Source of the DNA: Myxococcales bacterium
GTDB taxonomy: Bacteria; Myxococcota_A; Polyangia; Fen-1088
Assembly (NCBI GenBank): GCA_003153015.1
Contig: PMBS01000041.1
Location: 1 to 43,972 of the forward strand
Direction of reading: 5' to 3'
Length of the DNA stretch: 43,972 nucleotides
Of this stretch, positions 1-10,000 are shown piece by piece. A program made the position numbers and the translations under genes. Numbering within the stretch: position 1 is the stretch's first letter; every line of letters begins with the position of its first letter. Below the pieces are notes generated by a model. It searched no databases, was not told where the DNA came from, and saw only the letters and a program-made list of their open reading frames with translations.

Positions 1-2
1 GG

Positions 3-1118
3 GCGACGGGCGGCGCGACCGGCGGCTCTGTCGGCGGCACGAGCGGCACATGCAACCCGACGGACGCCGGAACCGTGACCAGCGCCGGGAACCCCAATGG
101 CTCGTGCAGCGCCGGCGTTCCCGCCAGGGGCCAACCTGTCGACACCTCCAATCCGACGACCGTGGTGGGAACCGGCAGCGAGGCAAGCTGCACCTTCAGC
201 AAGCTCCAGGCCGCGGCGACCGCAGGCGGCATCATCACCTTCAACTGCGGGAGTTGCCCGGTCACCATCTTGGTCACCGCCACGCTCAACCTGCCGACGA
301 CCAAGAACACCGTCATCGACGGCGGCAACAAGATCACCCTCGACGGTGGCAATGCCGTGCAGATCCTGAGGTTCGATAGTGCGAATTTTCAAGCCAACAC
401 CATGGGACTGACGCTGCAACACATCACGATCATCAATGGCAAAATGACGCCCACCCTGGCTATCCCCGTTGCTCCGGCGCCCTGTTCACAGGGATGGGAC
501 GACGGCGAAGGCGGTGCCCTATACATGCGGGATGGCAACCTCACGGTTATTGATTCGATTTTCATGAACAATCAGGCTGCTCCTCTCGGGCCCGACACGG
601 GCGGCGGCGCCATCTATATTCTGGGAAGCAAGAACGGCGTACTCATTGTCGGAAGCACGTTCAGCAACAACAGCGCTAGCAACGCCGGTGCGGTGGGATG
701 CCTGTTCGCCGAGCTGGATGTCTACGACAGCTTGTTCACCAACAACACGGCCATCGGCCACGATAACAACAGAGACGACGCGACCCTGTGTTCCGTGATC
801 AACAACGGCCAGAACGAGGTTGGATCGGGCGGGAACGGCGGCGCGCTATACAGCGACGGTCAGTCAGTGAACATCACCCTCTGCGGGGACGCAATTCTCA
901 ACAACAGCGCTGGTGTAAACGCCTTCGGCGGCGGCCTCTTCTTCACCAGCAACGACTTCGGCGGGACTCTCTCCATCGCCGATACCACGATGACGGGAAA
1001 CACCGGCGGGCATTGGACGGTGGTTTCCACTGGCAGCGTCACCAACGCCGGGACCGCGGTCGGCACCAACGCGAAGAGCATCACCATCTCGAACTCGACC
1101 CTGCAGGGCGTCCCCTAG
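3..1118 (+). CDS. Secreted right-handed beta-helix protein, 5' truncated by window edge; Gly/Thr-rich linker at N side
   Basis: Frame is open from base 3 (ATGGATGGSVGGTSGTCNPTDAG...) through the 75..1118 ORF; repeated NN/GG-rich rungs (GGALYMRDGNLTVIDSIFMNNQA, GGAIYILGSKNGVLIVGSTFSNNSA) typical of PMP/parallel beta-helix proteins. Confidence 0.75.
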   Translation, partial: ATGGATGGSVGGTSGTCNPTDAGTVTSAGNPNGSCSAGVPARGQPVDTSNPTTVVGTGSEASCTFSKLQAAATAGGIITFNCGSCPVTILVTATLNLPTTKNTVIDGGNKITLDGGNAVQILRFDSANFQANTMGLTLQHITIINGKMTPTLAIPVAPAPCSQGWDDGEGGALYMRDGNLTVIDSIFMNNQAAPLGPDTGGGAIYILGSKNGVLIVGSTFSNNSASNAGAVGCLFAELDVYDSLFTNNTAIGHDNNRDDATLCSVINNGQNEVGSGGNGGALYSDGQSVNITLCGDAILNNSAGVNAFGGGLFFTSNDFGGTLSIADTTMTGNTGGHWTVVSTGSVTNAGTAVGTNAKSITISNSTLQGVP

Positions 1119-1156
1119 CCCGTCCCAGCCAGAATATGTAGCACCAAAGGCACGAC

Positions 1157-2200
1157 ATGAGATCCCTTCGATTTGTTGCGCGAACAATTCCTCTTGCGGG
1201 GCTGTTGGCAACCGGCGGATGCGGCGCCGGGTCGTCGACCTCGGGCAAGGACTCAGGCGGGAGCAAGCCGAGTGACTCCAGCGTCGACAGCGGCAGCAGC
1301 GACGCCAGCGGCGGAGACTCGACGACTACCGACGTGGCCAACGTGGCCACGCCAAGCAATGTGGTGAACGACGGCTATGTCACGACAGGCCCATGGGCGG
1401 GATTCGGCTTCACCGCCACCGATCCGGGCGCCGCGCAGATCGTTCCAGACTGCGGCGGCGGCTCTTGCAATCCACCCTTTGTTGGGAAGTATTTCTGCAT
1501 GCACGGGATCGTCACCGGGCGCATGGACTGGACCGGCTTTGCCATGCTGGGCTGGAACGTGAATCAAGACAATGCCGGTGGAGCGGCACTGACCTGGGCC
1601 GTTCCAGAGACCGGCGGACTGATCGTCACCGTTGAGAATCCCAGCAATGCCCTCCTGCGCGTCCAGTTGCAGGGCACGGATCCTCACAGCAGTGCGGATC
1701 GCTGGTGCGCGCCTTTGGTTAGCGGGCAGTTGATTCCGTGGGGGTCGCTGCTGACCAATTGCTGGACCGGTGGCAAGCCCCAGAACCCGCTTGCCCCGGG
1801 AACCCCGATCCAGCAGGCGGCCATCATCGTGCCTGGCCTGCAGACTGACTTGCCGTTCGACTTCTGCCTTGTCGATGTTCAGATCCAGTCAGGACAAACG
1901 AATGTCGACGGCGGCAACGATGGCCCTCTGGCCGCAGAGGCTTCTCCGTCTGGAGAATCGCAAGATGGTGCCTCCTCGGCAGCCGATGTGGCGAACAATT
2001 GTTCGGGGATAACCACCAACGACGCCGGGCCGATTGAGGAATGCCCGTGCGTCAGCGCCGTGGGAGATCCGTCGGGTACGGCTTGCGGAAATGTTGGGCA
2101 GGAGTGTGACTACGAGCCGCACGGATGCGGGACTGTCAACTGTAATTGTGAGGCGACGGATGCAGGTGGTCAGTGGTTGTGTTTCCAGCTGATGTGCTGA
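1157..2200 (+). CDS. Lipoprotein with probable carbohydrate-binding-like beta-sandwich
   Basis: Signal peptide and lipobox (LLATGGC), Ser/Gly/Asp linker, then WAGFGFTATDPGA...WTGFAMLGWNVNQ...FCLVDVQIQ; Cys-rich C-terminus. Confidence 0.75.
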   Translation: MRSLRFVARTIPLAGLLATGGCGAGSSTSGKDSGGSKPSDSSVDSGSSDASGGDSTTTDVANVATPSNVVNDGYVTTGPWAGFGFTATDPGAAQIVPDCGGGSCNPPFVGKYFCMHGIVTGRMDWTGFAMLGWNVNQDNAGGAALTWAVPETGGLIVTVENPSNALLRVQLQGTDPHSSADRWCAPLVSGQLIPWGSLLTNCWTGGKPQNPLAPGTPIQQAAIIVPGLQTDLPFDFCLVDVQIQSGQTNVDGGNDGPLAAEASPSGESQDGASSAADVANNCSGITTNDAGPIEECPCVSAVGDPSGTACGNVGQECDYEPHGCGTVNCNCEATDAGGQWLCFQLMC

Positions 2201-2315
2201 GCGCTACAATCCGGGCTTCCCCCACCCCTATCGGGGAAGCGCAGCTGACACCTAGGATTTCGCAGGCAAGAAACCTGGGATGGGGACCATAGCCACCGGG
2301 CCGCAGCAACGTCGG

Positions 2316-3155
2316 TCAGCGATGTCCGCCGCCGCGACCACCGCCAAGACCACCATGACCGCTGAAGCCGCCATGCGAGCCGCCGCCAACGCCGCCCCCG
2401 TGGAATCCGCCCCCAGTACTGCCGCGATAGCCGCTGACAGAGTGAGCGGCGCCGCCAGCGCTCCCGCGATAGCCCCCGCCAACGCTCCCGCGATAGCCGC
2501 CGAAAGCGCCGCCGCGAGAGCCGCCAAGCGCGCCGCCGCGGTATCCGCCGTTAGCGTGGTAGCCGCCCCCGCCGCGATAGCCCCCGCCGTAGCCACGATA
2601 TCCGCCGCCGTAGCCGGCATGATAGCCACCACGATATCCGCCCCAACCATACCCGGCCCGGTGGAGGCCGCGATACCAGCCGAAGCCTAAAGGACCGCGC
2701 AGACCAAAGTATGGATACGGGCCCCAGCCCCAAACCCAGGGCGCTGCCAGCCACATCCATCCGTAGCTGGGGTAGTACACATAGGCATAGGGAGAGGCAT
2801 CGTAGTACGTCCCTTCGTAGGCGTACTGGTCTCCGTAAGGCATCCAGATCCAGCCATACTGATCCGTATACACCCACTGGCCCCCGGCCGTGGCCGGCGC
2901 CGGCGCTGCCCCAGCAGGTTGCTGAACCTGAGGCTGCGCCTGGCCCTGGGCCTGAACTGGCGGTGCTGGCGGCTGTTGCGGCGGCGCAGGAGGCTGCATG
3001 TCCGGCGCCGGCGTGGCTGGCTGCACCGCTTGCGGCGCAGCGCCAGGGTCTGGAACCTGGCTCGTCGAAGCCCCGACAACGCTCACATCCTGGGCTCGAG
3101 CTACGCCGAACCCCAAGAGCAAGAAACACAAAGAGGCAGTCAGCTTGGTCTTCAT
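2316..3155 (-). CDS. Exported Gly/Tyr-rich protein with Pro/Gln-rich linker and WxWxP/Y-rich region
   Basis: MKTKLTASLCFLLLGFGVARA signal peptide begins at 3155 (ORF extends to 3260); PPQQPPAPPVQAQGQAQPQ linker; YTDQYGWIWMPYGDQYAYEGTYY; long GGYRGGY repeats. Confidence 0.7.
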   Translation of the reverse strand: MKTKLTASLCFLLLGFGVARAQDVSVVGASTSQVPDPGAAPQAVQPATPAPDMQPPAPPQQPPAPPVQAQGQAQPQVQQPAGAAPAPATAGGQWVYTDQYGWIWMPYGDQYAYEGTYYDASPYAYVYYPSYGWMWLAAPWVWGWGPYPYFGLRGPLGFGWYRGLHRAGYGWGGYRGGYHAGYGGGYRGYGGGYRGGGGYHANGGYRGGALGGSRGGAFGGYRGSVGGGYRGSAGGAAHSVSGYRGSTGGGFHGGGVGGGSHGGFSGHGGLGGGRGGGHR

Positions 3156-3367
3156 GGCACCACCCCAAATATGAGACGATCGTGTGCTTGCTTTTGTTCT
3201 ACAACATATCCTGCGATAGTCGATGAAATCGCTATCTCGCGTCAAGCAAACAGCCCTCACTGACGCGGATCATCGGCGCCCTTATGCCACTGCGCCACGG
3301 CCGCTCCGCTCCGGGGCGGGAACCCGCAGCCCCGCCCGGAGGCTGCGGGACGGACCAGCCATCCGTC

Positions 3368-4657
3368 TCAGTTGCTGACGAACGAAACGTCATCAATGGT
3401 CAAATTGATGCCCGTGCACCCTAGCTGACCACCGTCGCCCACCGGCGCGGGCGACTGGAACTGCCATTGCAGTCCCACGATCTCGTTCGCGATGGCCGCC
3501 TGGGTGGTCAGCTGTCCGCCACTCAGATTCGCAAAGGGGACGGAGACCACGCCCGAGGTACTCGTCAGCTTCGTGCCCGGGAATACGTAGCAGCCGGATG
3601 TGCATCCGCCCACCTGCCCCGGACCTGCGGGTTTCTCGTCGAAGGTCTGGACCTGGAAATAGAGATCACAACCTGCGACGCTTCCGCCCAATGTAAACTG
3701 CACTCCGGTGTAGATTGTCGTGTTTACACATGCATCGAACGACATGCCACCGTTAGCAAAGTCGCCTGCTGCCACGGTGCCAGCCAGCACCAAGTTCTCG
3801 CTGGTCGTATTGACGGTCGCGTTCATCGTGCTGTTGGATGGTGCGTAGCTAAAAATGCTGCCTGACAGGGCGCCAATCGTTCCCCACTTGCCACCTCCAA
3901 CAAGTGGGTGCCATCCGGCTAGTCCGGTTGCCGAGAAATCCGTAATCAGCGGCGTGGTGGGTGAAACGCCTGGCGTGCACGTGGGCGCAGTCCCCGTGGT
4001 CCCGCCAGCAGTAGCCCCACCTGTGCCTGTCGTACCGCCAGTGGTCGTCGTGGTCCCGCCTGAATTGGTCGATCCGCCGGAACCAGTCGACCCACCTGTG
4101 TCGGAAGATCCGCCAGAGCCAGTCGACCCACCTGTGTCGGAAGATCCGCCAGAGCCAGTCGACCCACCTGTGTCGGAAGATCCGCCAGAGCCCGTGGACC
4201 CGCCTGTGTCGGAGGATCCGCCGGAACCAGTCGACCCACCTGTGTCGGAAGATCCGCCAGAGCCAGTCGACCCACCTGATGCGGTAGTTCCTCCCGAGCT
4301 TTGCGACCCGCCTGATGCGGTAGTTCCTCCTGAGCTTTGCGACCCACCTGACGCGGTAGTTCCTCCTGAGCTTTGCGACCCGCCTGACACGGTAGTTCCT
4401 CCTGAGCTTTGCGACCCGCCTGATGCGGTAGTTCCTCCTGAGCTCTGCGACCCACCTGATGCGGTAGTTCCTCCTGAACTTTGCGACCCACCTGACGCGG
4501 TAGTTTCTCCTGAGCTGGACGAACCACCCGAGCCTTTGCTTCCGCCAGAGGCCTGGTTGCCGCCACTCGTCTGGGTGCAATTCGCGGTTGCTGCAGCGAG
4601 GGCCAAACATCCGATCCACGTGGTGATCGTCGGACAAGTCGTTGCTGTCTTTCGCAT
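3368..4657 (-). CDS. Lipoprotein-like secreted protein: two families of 12-aa repeats plus C-terminal CBM-like domain
   Basis: Signal/lipobox region (LALAAATANC), repeats SQSSGGTTASGG and STGSGGSSDTGG, C-terminus ending LTIDDVSFVSN as in CBM-like jelly rolls. Confidence 0.75.
   Translation of the reverse strand: MRKTATTCPTITTWIGCLALAAATANCTQTSGGNQASGGSKGSGGSSSSGETTASGGSQSSGGTTASGGSQSSGGTTASGGSQSSGGTTVSGGSQSSGGTTASGGSQSSGGTTASGGSQSSGGTTASGGSTGSGGSSDTGGSTGSGGSSDTGGSTGSGGSSDTGGSTGSGGSSDTGGSTGSGGSSDTGGSTGSGGSTNSGGTTTTTGGTTGTGGATAGGTTGTAPTCTPGVSPTTPLITDFSATGLAGWHPLVGGGKWGTIGALSGSIFSYAPSNSTMNATVNTTSENLVLAGTVAAGDFANGGMSFDACVNTTIYTGVQFTLGGSVAGCDLYFQVQTFDEKPAGPGQVGGCTSGCYVFPGTKLTSTSGVVSVPFANLSGGQLTTQAAIANEIVGLQWQFQSPAPVGDGGQLGCTGINLTIDDVSFVSN
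4060..4530. repeat. Coding minisatellite: two adjacent 36-bp repeat families
   Basis: + strand shows reiterated 'ccagtcgacccacctgtgtcggaagatccgccagag' and 'gcggtagttcctcctgagctttgcgacccacctgat' units, matching 12-aa protein repeats on the - strand. Confidence 0.85.
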
Positions 4658-4709
4658 TTTTCTAACCCCTTCGTGAGATATCGTGTCACCTCAAGTCTGG
4701 GTGGCCACA

Positions 4710-6743
4710 CTACCTACCAGCATTGTCCGCCTTCGACAAGGTGGCCCCATCACCACCCCGAATGGCGCGTCGAAGAGCAGCGCTTGCGGATGACCTCCGA
4801 GCGAACCCCAAGGCAAGCAAACTGAGCAAGCCTGCCAGGGTCGAACCCGACGGCCCGCCCGCCACGCGGCAGCCGCAGCCTCCAATCTCCCCAGAATTGC
4901 TGGCTCCGCTGGTCCCTGCGCCGCCTGCCCCACCCATGTTGCCGCCGCTGTTCGCAGCGCCACCAGTAGGGCCACCGCCAGCAGCACCGCCGGCTGAGCC
5001 TCCCATGCTCGCGTTCGTGCCGCCAACCGCGGCAACCACACCGCCGATTGCGTTGACACCGCCGCTTGCCACCAGACCACCCGAGCCCAATGAACCGCCC
5101 GCGTTGGACCCGCCTACGACAGTCGCGCCGCCGGTCCCAGGCACCGTGCTGGTCGTGCCACCCGTAGCCTTGCTACCCCCGGTGTTGGGCAAGCCCCCAG
5201 TCCCAGTCATCACGGTCCCACCGGTTCCCGTCACGCCACCCGCAGCTTGGGTGCCGCCGCTGCCGGCGATCGTACCCCCCGTGGCTTTCGAACCGCCGCT
5301 AGTGGTGCCACCGAGTGCGGTCGAGCCCCCGGCAGAGGTGGTCCCGCCCCTGGCCGTGGCGCCACCCGTCGCGGTCGAGCCCCCAGCAGAAGTGGTCCCG
5401 CCCCTGGCCGTGGTGCCACCCGTTGCATTCGATCCTCCGGTACTCGTGGTACCGCCTGTTCCGGACGCCCCGCCCGTCGCAGGGGTGGTCCCGTTGTACT
5501 CATAGGCGCCGATATCGGGGGTGTTGGACCGGGTGGCAGGATTGAAACACCTCGCAACGCCGCCGATGCTCGCAATGTAGGCATAGTCAATCGTGTAGCT
5601 CCACCAGCTTGCTCCGCCTGGGCTGCCACTCTTGATGCACTTCGCATCAAATCCGATATCCTGCGTGGGAGCACCGGAAGCGGTTCCCTTGTCCACAATG
5701 TTCGCCGTCGCGGACGAGGTCAGATGAAAATCTGGATTCGCGCCCGCCGGATTCACGAAGAATGGTGTCGCCGCATTGGCATTGACCGCATAATTCGTCG
5801 TTTGCGTCGGCAATGGTCCGCCAAATGCGGTCTGCGTGTTGTTGTACCCACTGGCCGCAGCCAGGTTGTTCTGAAACACTGCTCCGCTTTTCGCCGTCGC
5901 ATCCGAATAGTAGATTTCACCCGGAGCTGCCGGTAGGCCCTGCGCATCGCTCGGCTCCAGACCATCGTGGTAGCAAGTATTGTTCACTACGTGCGACCCA
6001 GGACAATTCACCCGAATGCACGAACCGCCGTTGCGAAAGCCGATATTGTTTTCAAACAAGGCGCCGGTGCTGCTTTGGTCCAGGATGAAGCCGCTACCGT
6101 CCGAATGGTGAGATGATATGTCGATGTTCTCGAAGGACACGTTTCTGCGAATGATGTTGTCTTGGTAGCTGCCACCGGCGGTATACAAATTGACCCCACT
6201 TGACCAGGAGGGCTGCAGATTCCCATTGTGGGCAACGATGCTTTGTTGAATCAACACACCCGTCGCCTTGTAAAAGGCGATGCCGTTGACGCCATTGCCG
6301 TCCGCAATGCAATTGATGAACTGAATGTGGCTCGAAGGAGTGTTCCACCCGTTGGAGAAGCCGCTGGACTGCCAGTTGCGCGAGGCGATGCCGTCGAAAA
6401 TTACGTACTGCACCGAGGCGTTGGGCTCCGCGCCACAGCCGACCCCGCCTCCGCCGTCGAGGATTGGCAGCTGGCCGTCAACCGCCTTGAAGGTAATCCA
6501 TGCCCCCGAATTGCCGCTGGCCCCATTGCGAATGTACTGACCTGAGTACGTTCCGCCGAGAAGATAGATAGTGTCACCTGGCTGAAATGCCTTGCCGCTC
6601 GTGTTGTAGTCGAGGGCGCAAGGCGCTGCTTGGGTGCAGGCCGCGCTGGCGAGTCCGCTGGGGCCGTAGTAATACGACGCGGCATGGACCGCGGGCGCGA
6701 CGAGCACGGTGGCCAGCAATGGCGAAATGATCAGCGGCTTCAC
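4710..6743 (-). CDS. Secreted beta-helix (pectate-lyase-like) protein with TGG linker and MYXO-CTERM-type tail
   Basis: Signal peptide; GDTIYLLGGTYSGQYI...ITFKAVDGQLPILDGGGG; beta-helix rungs; (T/S)GG repeats; C-terminal GGCGCRVAGGPSGSTLAGLLSLLALGFARRS. Confidence 0.8.
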   Translation of the reverse strand: MKPLIISPLLATVLVAPAVHAASYYYGPSGLASAACTQAAPCALDYNTSGKAFQPGDTIYLLGGTYSGQYIRNGASGNSGAWITFKAVDGQLPILDGGGGVGCGAEPNASVQYVIFDGIASRNWQSSGFSNGWNTPSSHIQFINCIADGNGVNGIAFYKATGVLIQQSIVAHNGNLQPSWSSGVNLYTAGGSYQDNIIRRNVSFENIDISSHHSDGSGFILDQSSTGALFENNIGFRNGGSCIRVNCPGSHVVNNTCYHDGLEPSDAQGLPAAPGEIYYSDATAKSGAVFQNNLAAASGYNNTQTAFGGPLPTQTTNYAVNANAATPFFVNPAGANPDFHLTSSATANIVDKGTASGAPTQDIGFDAKCIKSGSPGGASWWSYTIDYAYIASIGGVARCFNPATRSNTPDIGAYEYNGTTPATGGASGTGGTTSTGGSNATGGTTARGGTTSAGGSTATGGATARGGTTSAGGSTALGGTTSGGSKATGGTIAGSGGTQAAGGVTGTGGTVMTGTGGLPNTGGSKATGGTTSTVPGTGGATVVGGSNAGGSLGSGGLVASGGVNAIGGVVAAVGGTNASMGGSAGGAAGGGPTGGAANSGGNMGGAGGAGTSGASNSGEIGGCGCRVAGGPSGSTLAGLLSLLALGFARRSSASAALRRAIRGGDGATLSKADNAGR

Positions 6744-7094
6744 GTCTTGCAGCTCCTAGCGAGATTCCATGCTACTGCCCACGGGGTGCCTATGCTACTC
6801 CTCGCAAGGTCGCCAGCTGTCCGGTCGCGTCAGCCGCCCTTAGCGCGATCCGTCACGAGTGAACTTGAGGCCCCGACGGAAGCCACTGCTGGCCAGGCAG
6901 CGCCTCGTGCCGCGGTTCACCCACGAACGAAAGTCTGGCTGCCATTCCCAAGGCCCGGAGCCACAGGTTGCCGCATAGAGATAATCATGCCCAGTCTCCT
7001 CCCCAACCCGCGGTTCCCATTCGGTTCACCTTTCCTGTTAGCTCAGCAGGGTGCTATCGTTAAATGCGGCTCTTTGGGCTGCAGGCGAGTCGCC

Positions 7095-10000
7095 ATGATT
7101 CAATCTTCGCATAGCCGCCGACTAAGGGCAGAGCTGCGCCACATCGCAGGCGCTGCATGGAACGTAACGCGCTGGTTCTTGCTGAGCGCAGGCATGCTCC
7201 TAGCGCTGTGGAGCTGCAACTCCCATCCCATGGCGAGCGGGACACCCGGCCGTGCCTGGGCTTACGAGCCACCCGACGCGGCCATTGCCTCCTCAGGCGG
7301 TACCACGCAGGTTACGACGACCGCCTCTTCCACCCCGCGGAACCCGTTTGCGACCGGGTCAGGCGGTAGCACGGGCGGCGTGGCAGCTTCCGGCGGCGTG
7401 GAGGCGTCGGGGGGCGCGGAGGTGTCTGGCGGCGCGGAGGCGTCGGGCGGCACGCCTGCCGGCGGTACCACGAGGATTGCAACGACCGGCCCGACCGGCG
7501 GCGCAACCGTTCCCGATGCCGCCGTGGCCCCACCTCCCGACACTCGGCCGCCGCCGCCTGACCTGCCGCCGGACCAGTCGATCGAAACCTTCTCCTGTCC
7601 CATCGGTCAGGTGCGAATGCACGTACGAGACATCTGGTCGAGCACGGTCAACCCGACCATGAACACCATGTCTGCTCCCCCGTTGTCGGTTGTCGTCATC
7701 AGGCCAACCGGGAGCTATGTCCAGTACGGTGCGCGCCAGGACGCAGCCAACTGTTCTTGGTATTCGGTGTGCATCCCCAACACTGTCGCCACGATCCAGA
7801 TCAAGCCGGTCGGTCCTGATGGCTGCCCAGCCAACAACGCCTCGGGTGCCTTTGATATTTCGAAACTAGCTCCCACCAGCCCGGACATTTGGCTCGACTA
7901 CACTGGCCCATCCAGCACCCTGGCCGCTGATTACAGCGCCTATCCCAATGCCAATGTGGGCGCGCAGAAGTTCCGCCTCACCAACGACAAGACCCTGGTC
8001 GCTTCCGAGGCATGCCCGCCAGGGCAACCCGATCAGTCTGTCCCCACTGGCTACATCAAGGTCCACTTCCGCTGGCCTTGGGGCGATCCGCAATTGACTC
8101 ACTTCCCGGGCTCGGCCTGTGGAAAGCTCAAGCTGGGCTACGACACGCCCCCCTACCCCAGCAGCCTGAAAGTCACTGGGGTGGGCTGCGAGATGCAGGC
8201 TCTGCTCGAATACCAAGACGGCAATTGCCCCTGGTACTTCGTGCTCATCCCCACGAGTTCTTGGACAAAGACCGCCGCGAACCCGGTGAACATCACCTTC
8301 CGTTACCCCGACGACAGCGTGGGCCTGTGGACACCGAATCTGCCCCTGCCCGTGCTCACCCCCGGCGTCAACGAATACTGGATTGGCTACGCGGGCGCGC
8401 CCGACAACACAGCGGCATCCATGCCAGTGTGCATGGACTGGTCGCAAGATCCACTCACCTACTACTTCTACACAAAGAACCCCGGTCCTGGGTATGAGCA
8501 CTGTGGCGGGTCCACTGGCCCAGTCGATCCGTGCCGGCCGCCGGTTCCATCCAACTTCCACACGGTGCACTTCCGCTATATCTGGGCCGGACAGAAGACG
8601 TTCACATTCTTCCCCAAACCCGCGCTCATGCCCCCGTGGATGGAAATGGAAGTAACCAGCAACAAGGTCATTTGCTTCCGCGAGGCCGATCGCCCGTGGT
8701 ACAATTGTCCTGTCCCCGACAAATTCTTTGTCGCGGGTGCTACCTGGCGGGCAGTGGACAAAACCCATAGCCCCGAGTGGAACACCGTCATGCCGCGTCC
8801 CTTCCCCGACACACCCAACGAATACTGGCTGCGCTGGGACTACGGCAAGCCCGACATCCCAGCCACTAGTCGTTTCAAGTTCTTCACCTACTATCCCGAT
8901 GCAACCAACGGTGACTGGTCCGCCACCAGCAACTGGAACGACGGCGCCTGCGCGCCCAAACCGCCGGCCACGCCGGTCATCGTCGGATTCGACTTCGGGG
9001 GTTGGTTCCCCTACGCCAGCACCAACTACCTCTATCCCAACGGGGGATCGTTGGCCTACGTCTATCAGGAAGTGGCCAAGGTCCAGGACCTGCTGAATGC
9101 CTTCGTGTTCGAGCGCTACTTGATCTGGCGAGACAACTACGTCACGGCCACAGACACGGTGTGCGGCGCGGGCACCGCGCGCATCAAGACCGACCCGCCC
9201 AAGACAGTCAGCGAGGGCCAGGGCTATGGCATAGCCATCTCGGCCGCGATCGGCGACAAGCCAACCTTCGATGCCCTATGGAAATTCACCAGGCACTTCC
9301 TGTCTCAATCGGCCAAGAAGTACTGTGGCGGGCTCATGGGGTGGATGTGGGACGGCAACATTGCCTGCCGTCCGCTCGATACGCCCTGCGATCCAGACAC
9401 TGGCGCATGCGGTGGCAACCAGGACAGCGCATTCGATGGCGATGTGGACATCGGCATCGGCCTGGTGTTCGCGGCCCTGCAATGGCCCGAATACCAGCAG
9501 AACGCAATCGACTGGCTGGTCAAGATGGAATGCGAAATCAATACCGTCTACGACGGGAAGTGGAACTACCCGACCAACGGCGACACCTGGGACAAGACCG
9601 ATTGCTCGGGCTACCAGGCCACTGGCCCCAGCAAGCCGTGCTCGTATGTCAAGGGCGTCCCCACCAACATGTTCCTGGACTACTTTCCGCCCGGCTATTT
9701 CAGGGTTTTCGGCGATTTCCTTGCTGCCAAGCTGGGCAGCACTCAGACGGCAGCGAACGGGCAAACCCACCGCGACTTCTGGTACAAGACTGCCGAGACC
9801 GTGTATGAGCTGCTTGAGCGGTGCTACAACCAGACCGGCGTCAATCCCGGCCTGGTGGGTGCAGACGGCAACATCGAGACGCCTTGTTCTGCGGCGAGCG
9901 CAGGAACCTACGAAGAGCTGCGGTCACTCTGGCGCGTGGGCATCGATGCGGCTTGGTTTGGCGACAACACGTCGCTGCCGGAGAACACTGCAAAGTCTTC

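Noticed and set aside
4060-4530. Possible CRISPR array because of regular 36-bp units
   Set aside because: Units are contiguous without unique spacers and are in frame in a coding sequence.
3855-4676. 273-aa VVPPELCDPPDA repeat ORF on + strand
   Set aside because: Shadow of the 36-bp minisatellite in the - strand gene 3368..4657, which has a signal peptide and folded C-terminal domain.
6630-7094. N-terminal extension of the first GH8 ORF
   Set aside because: Copy 2 homology starts at MIQSSHS/MTTLQSSNS; upstream segment is intergenic-like and lacks a signal peptide.
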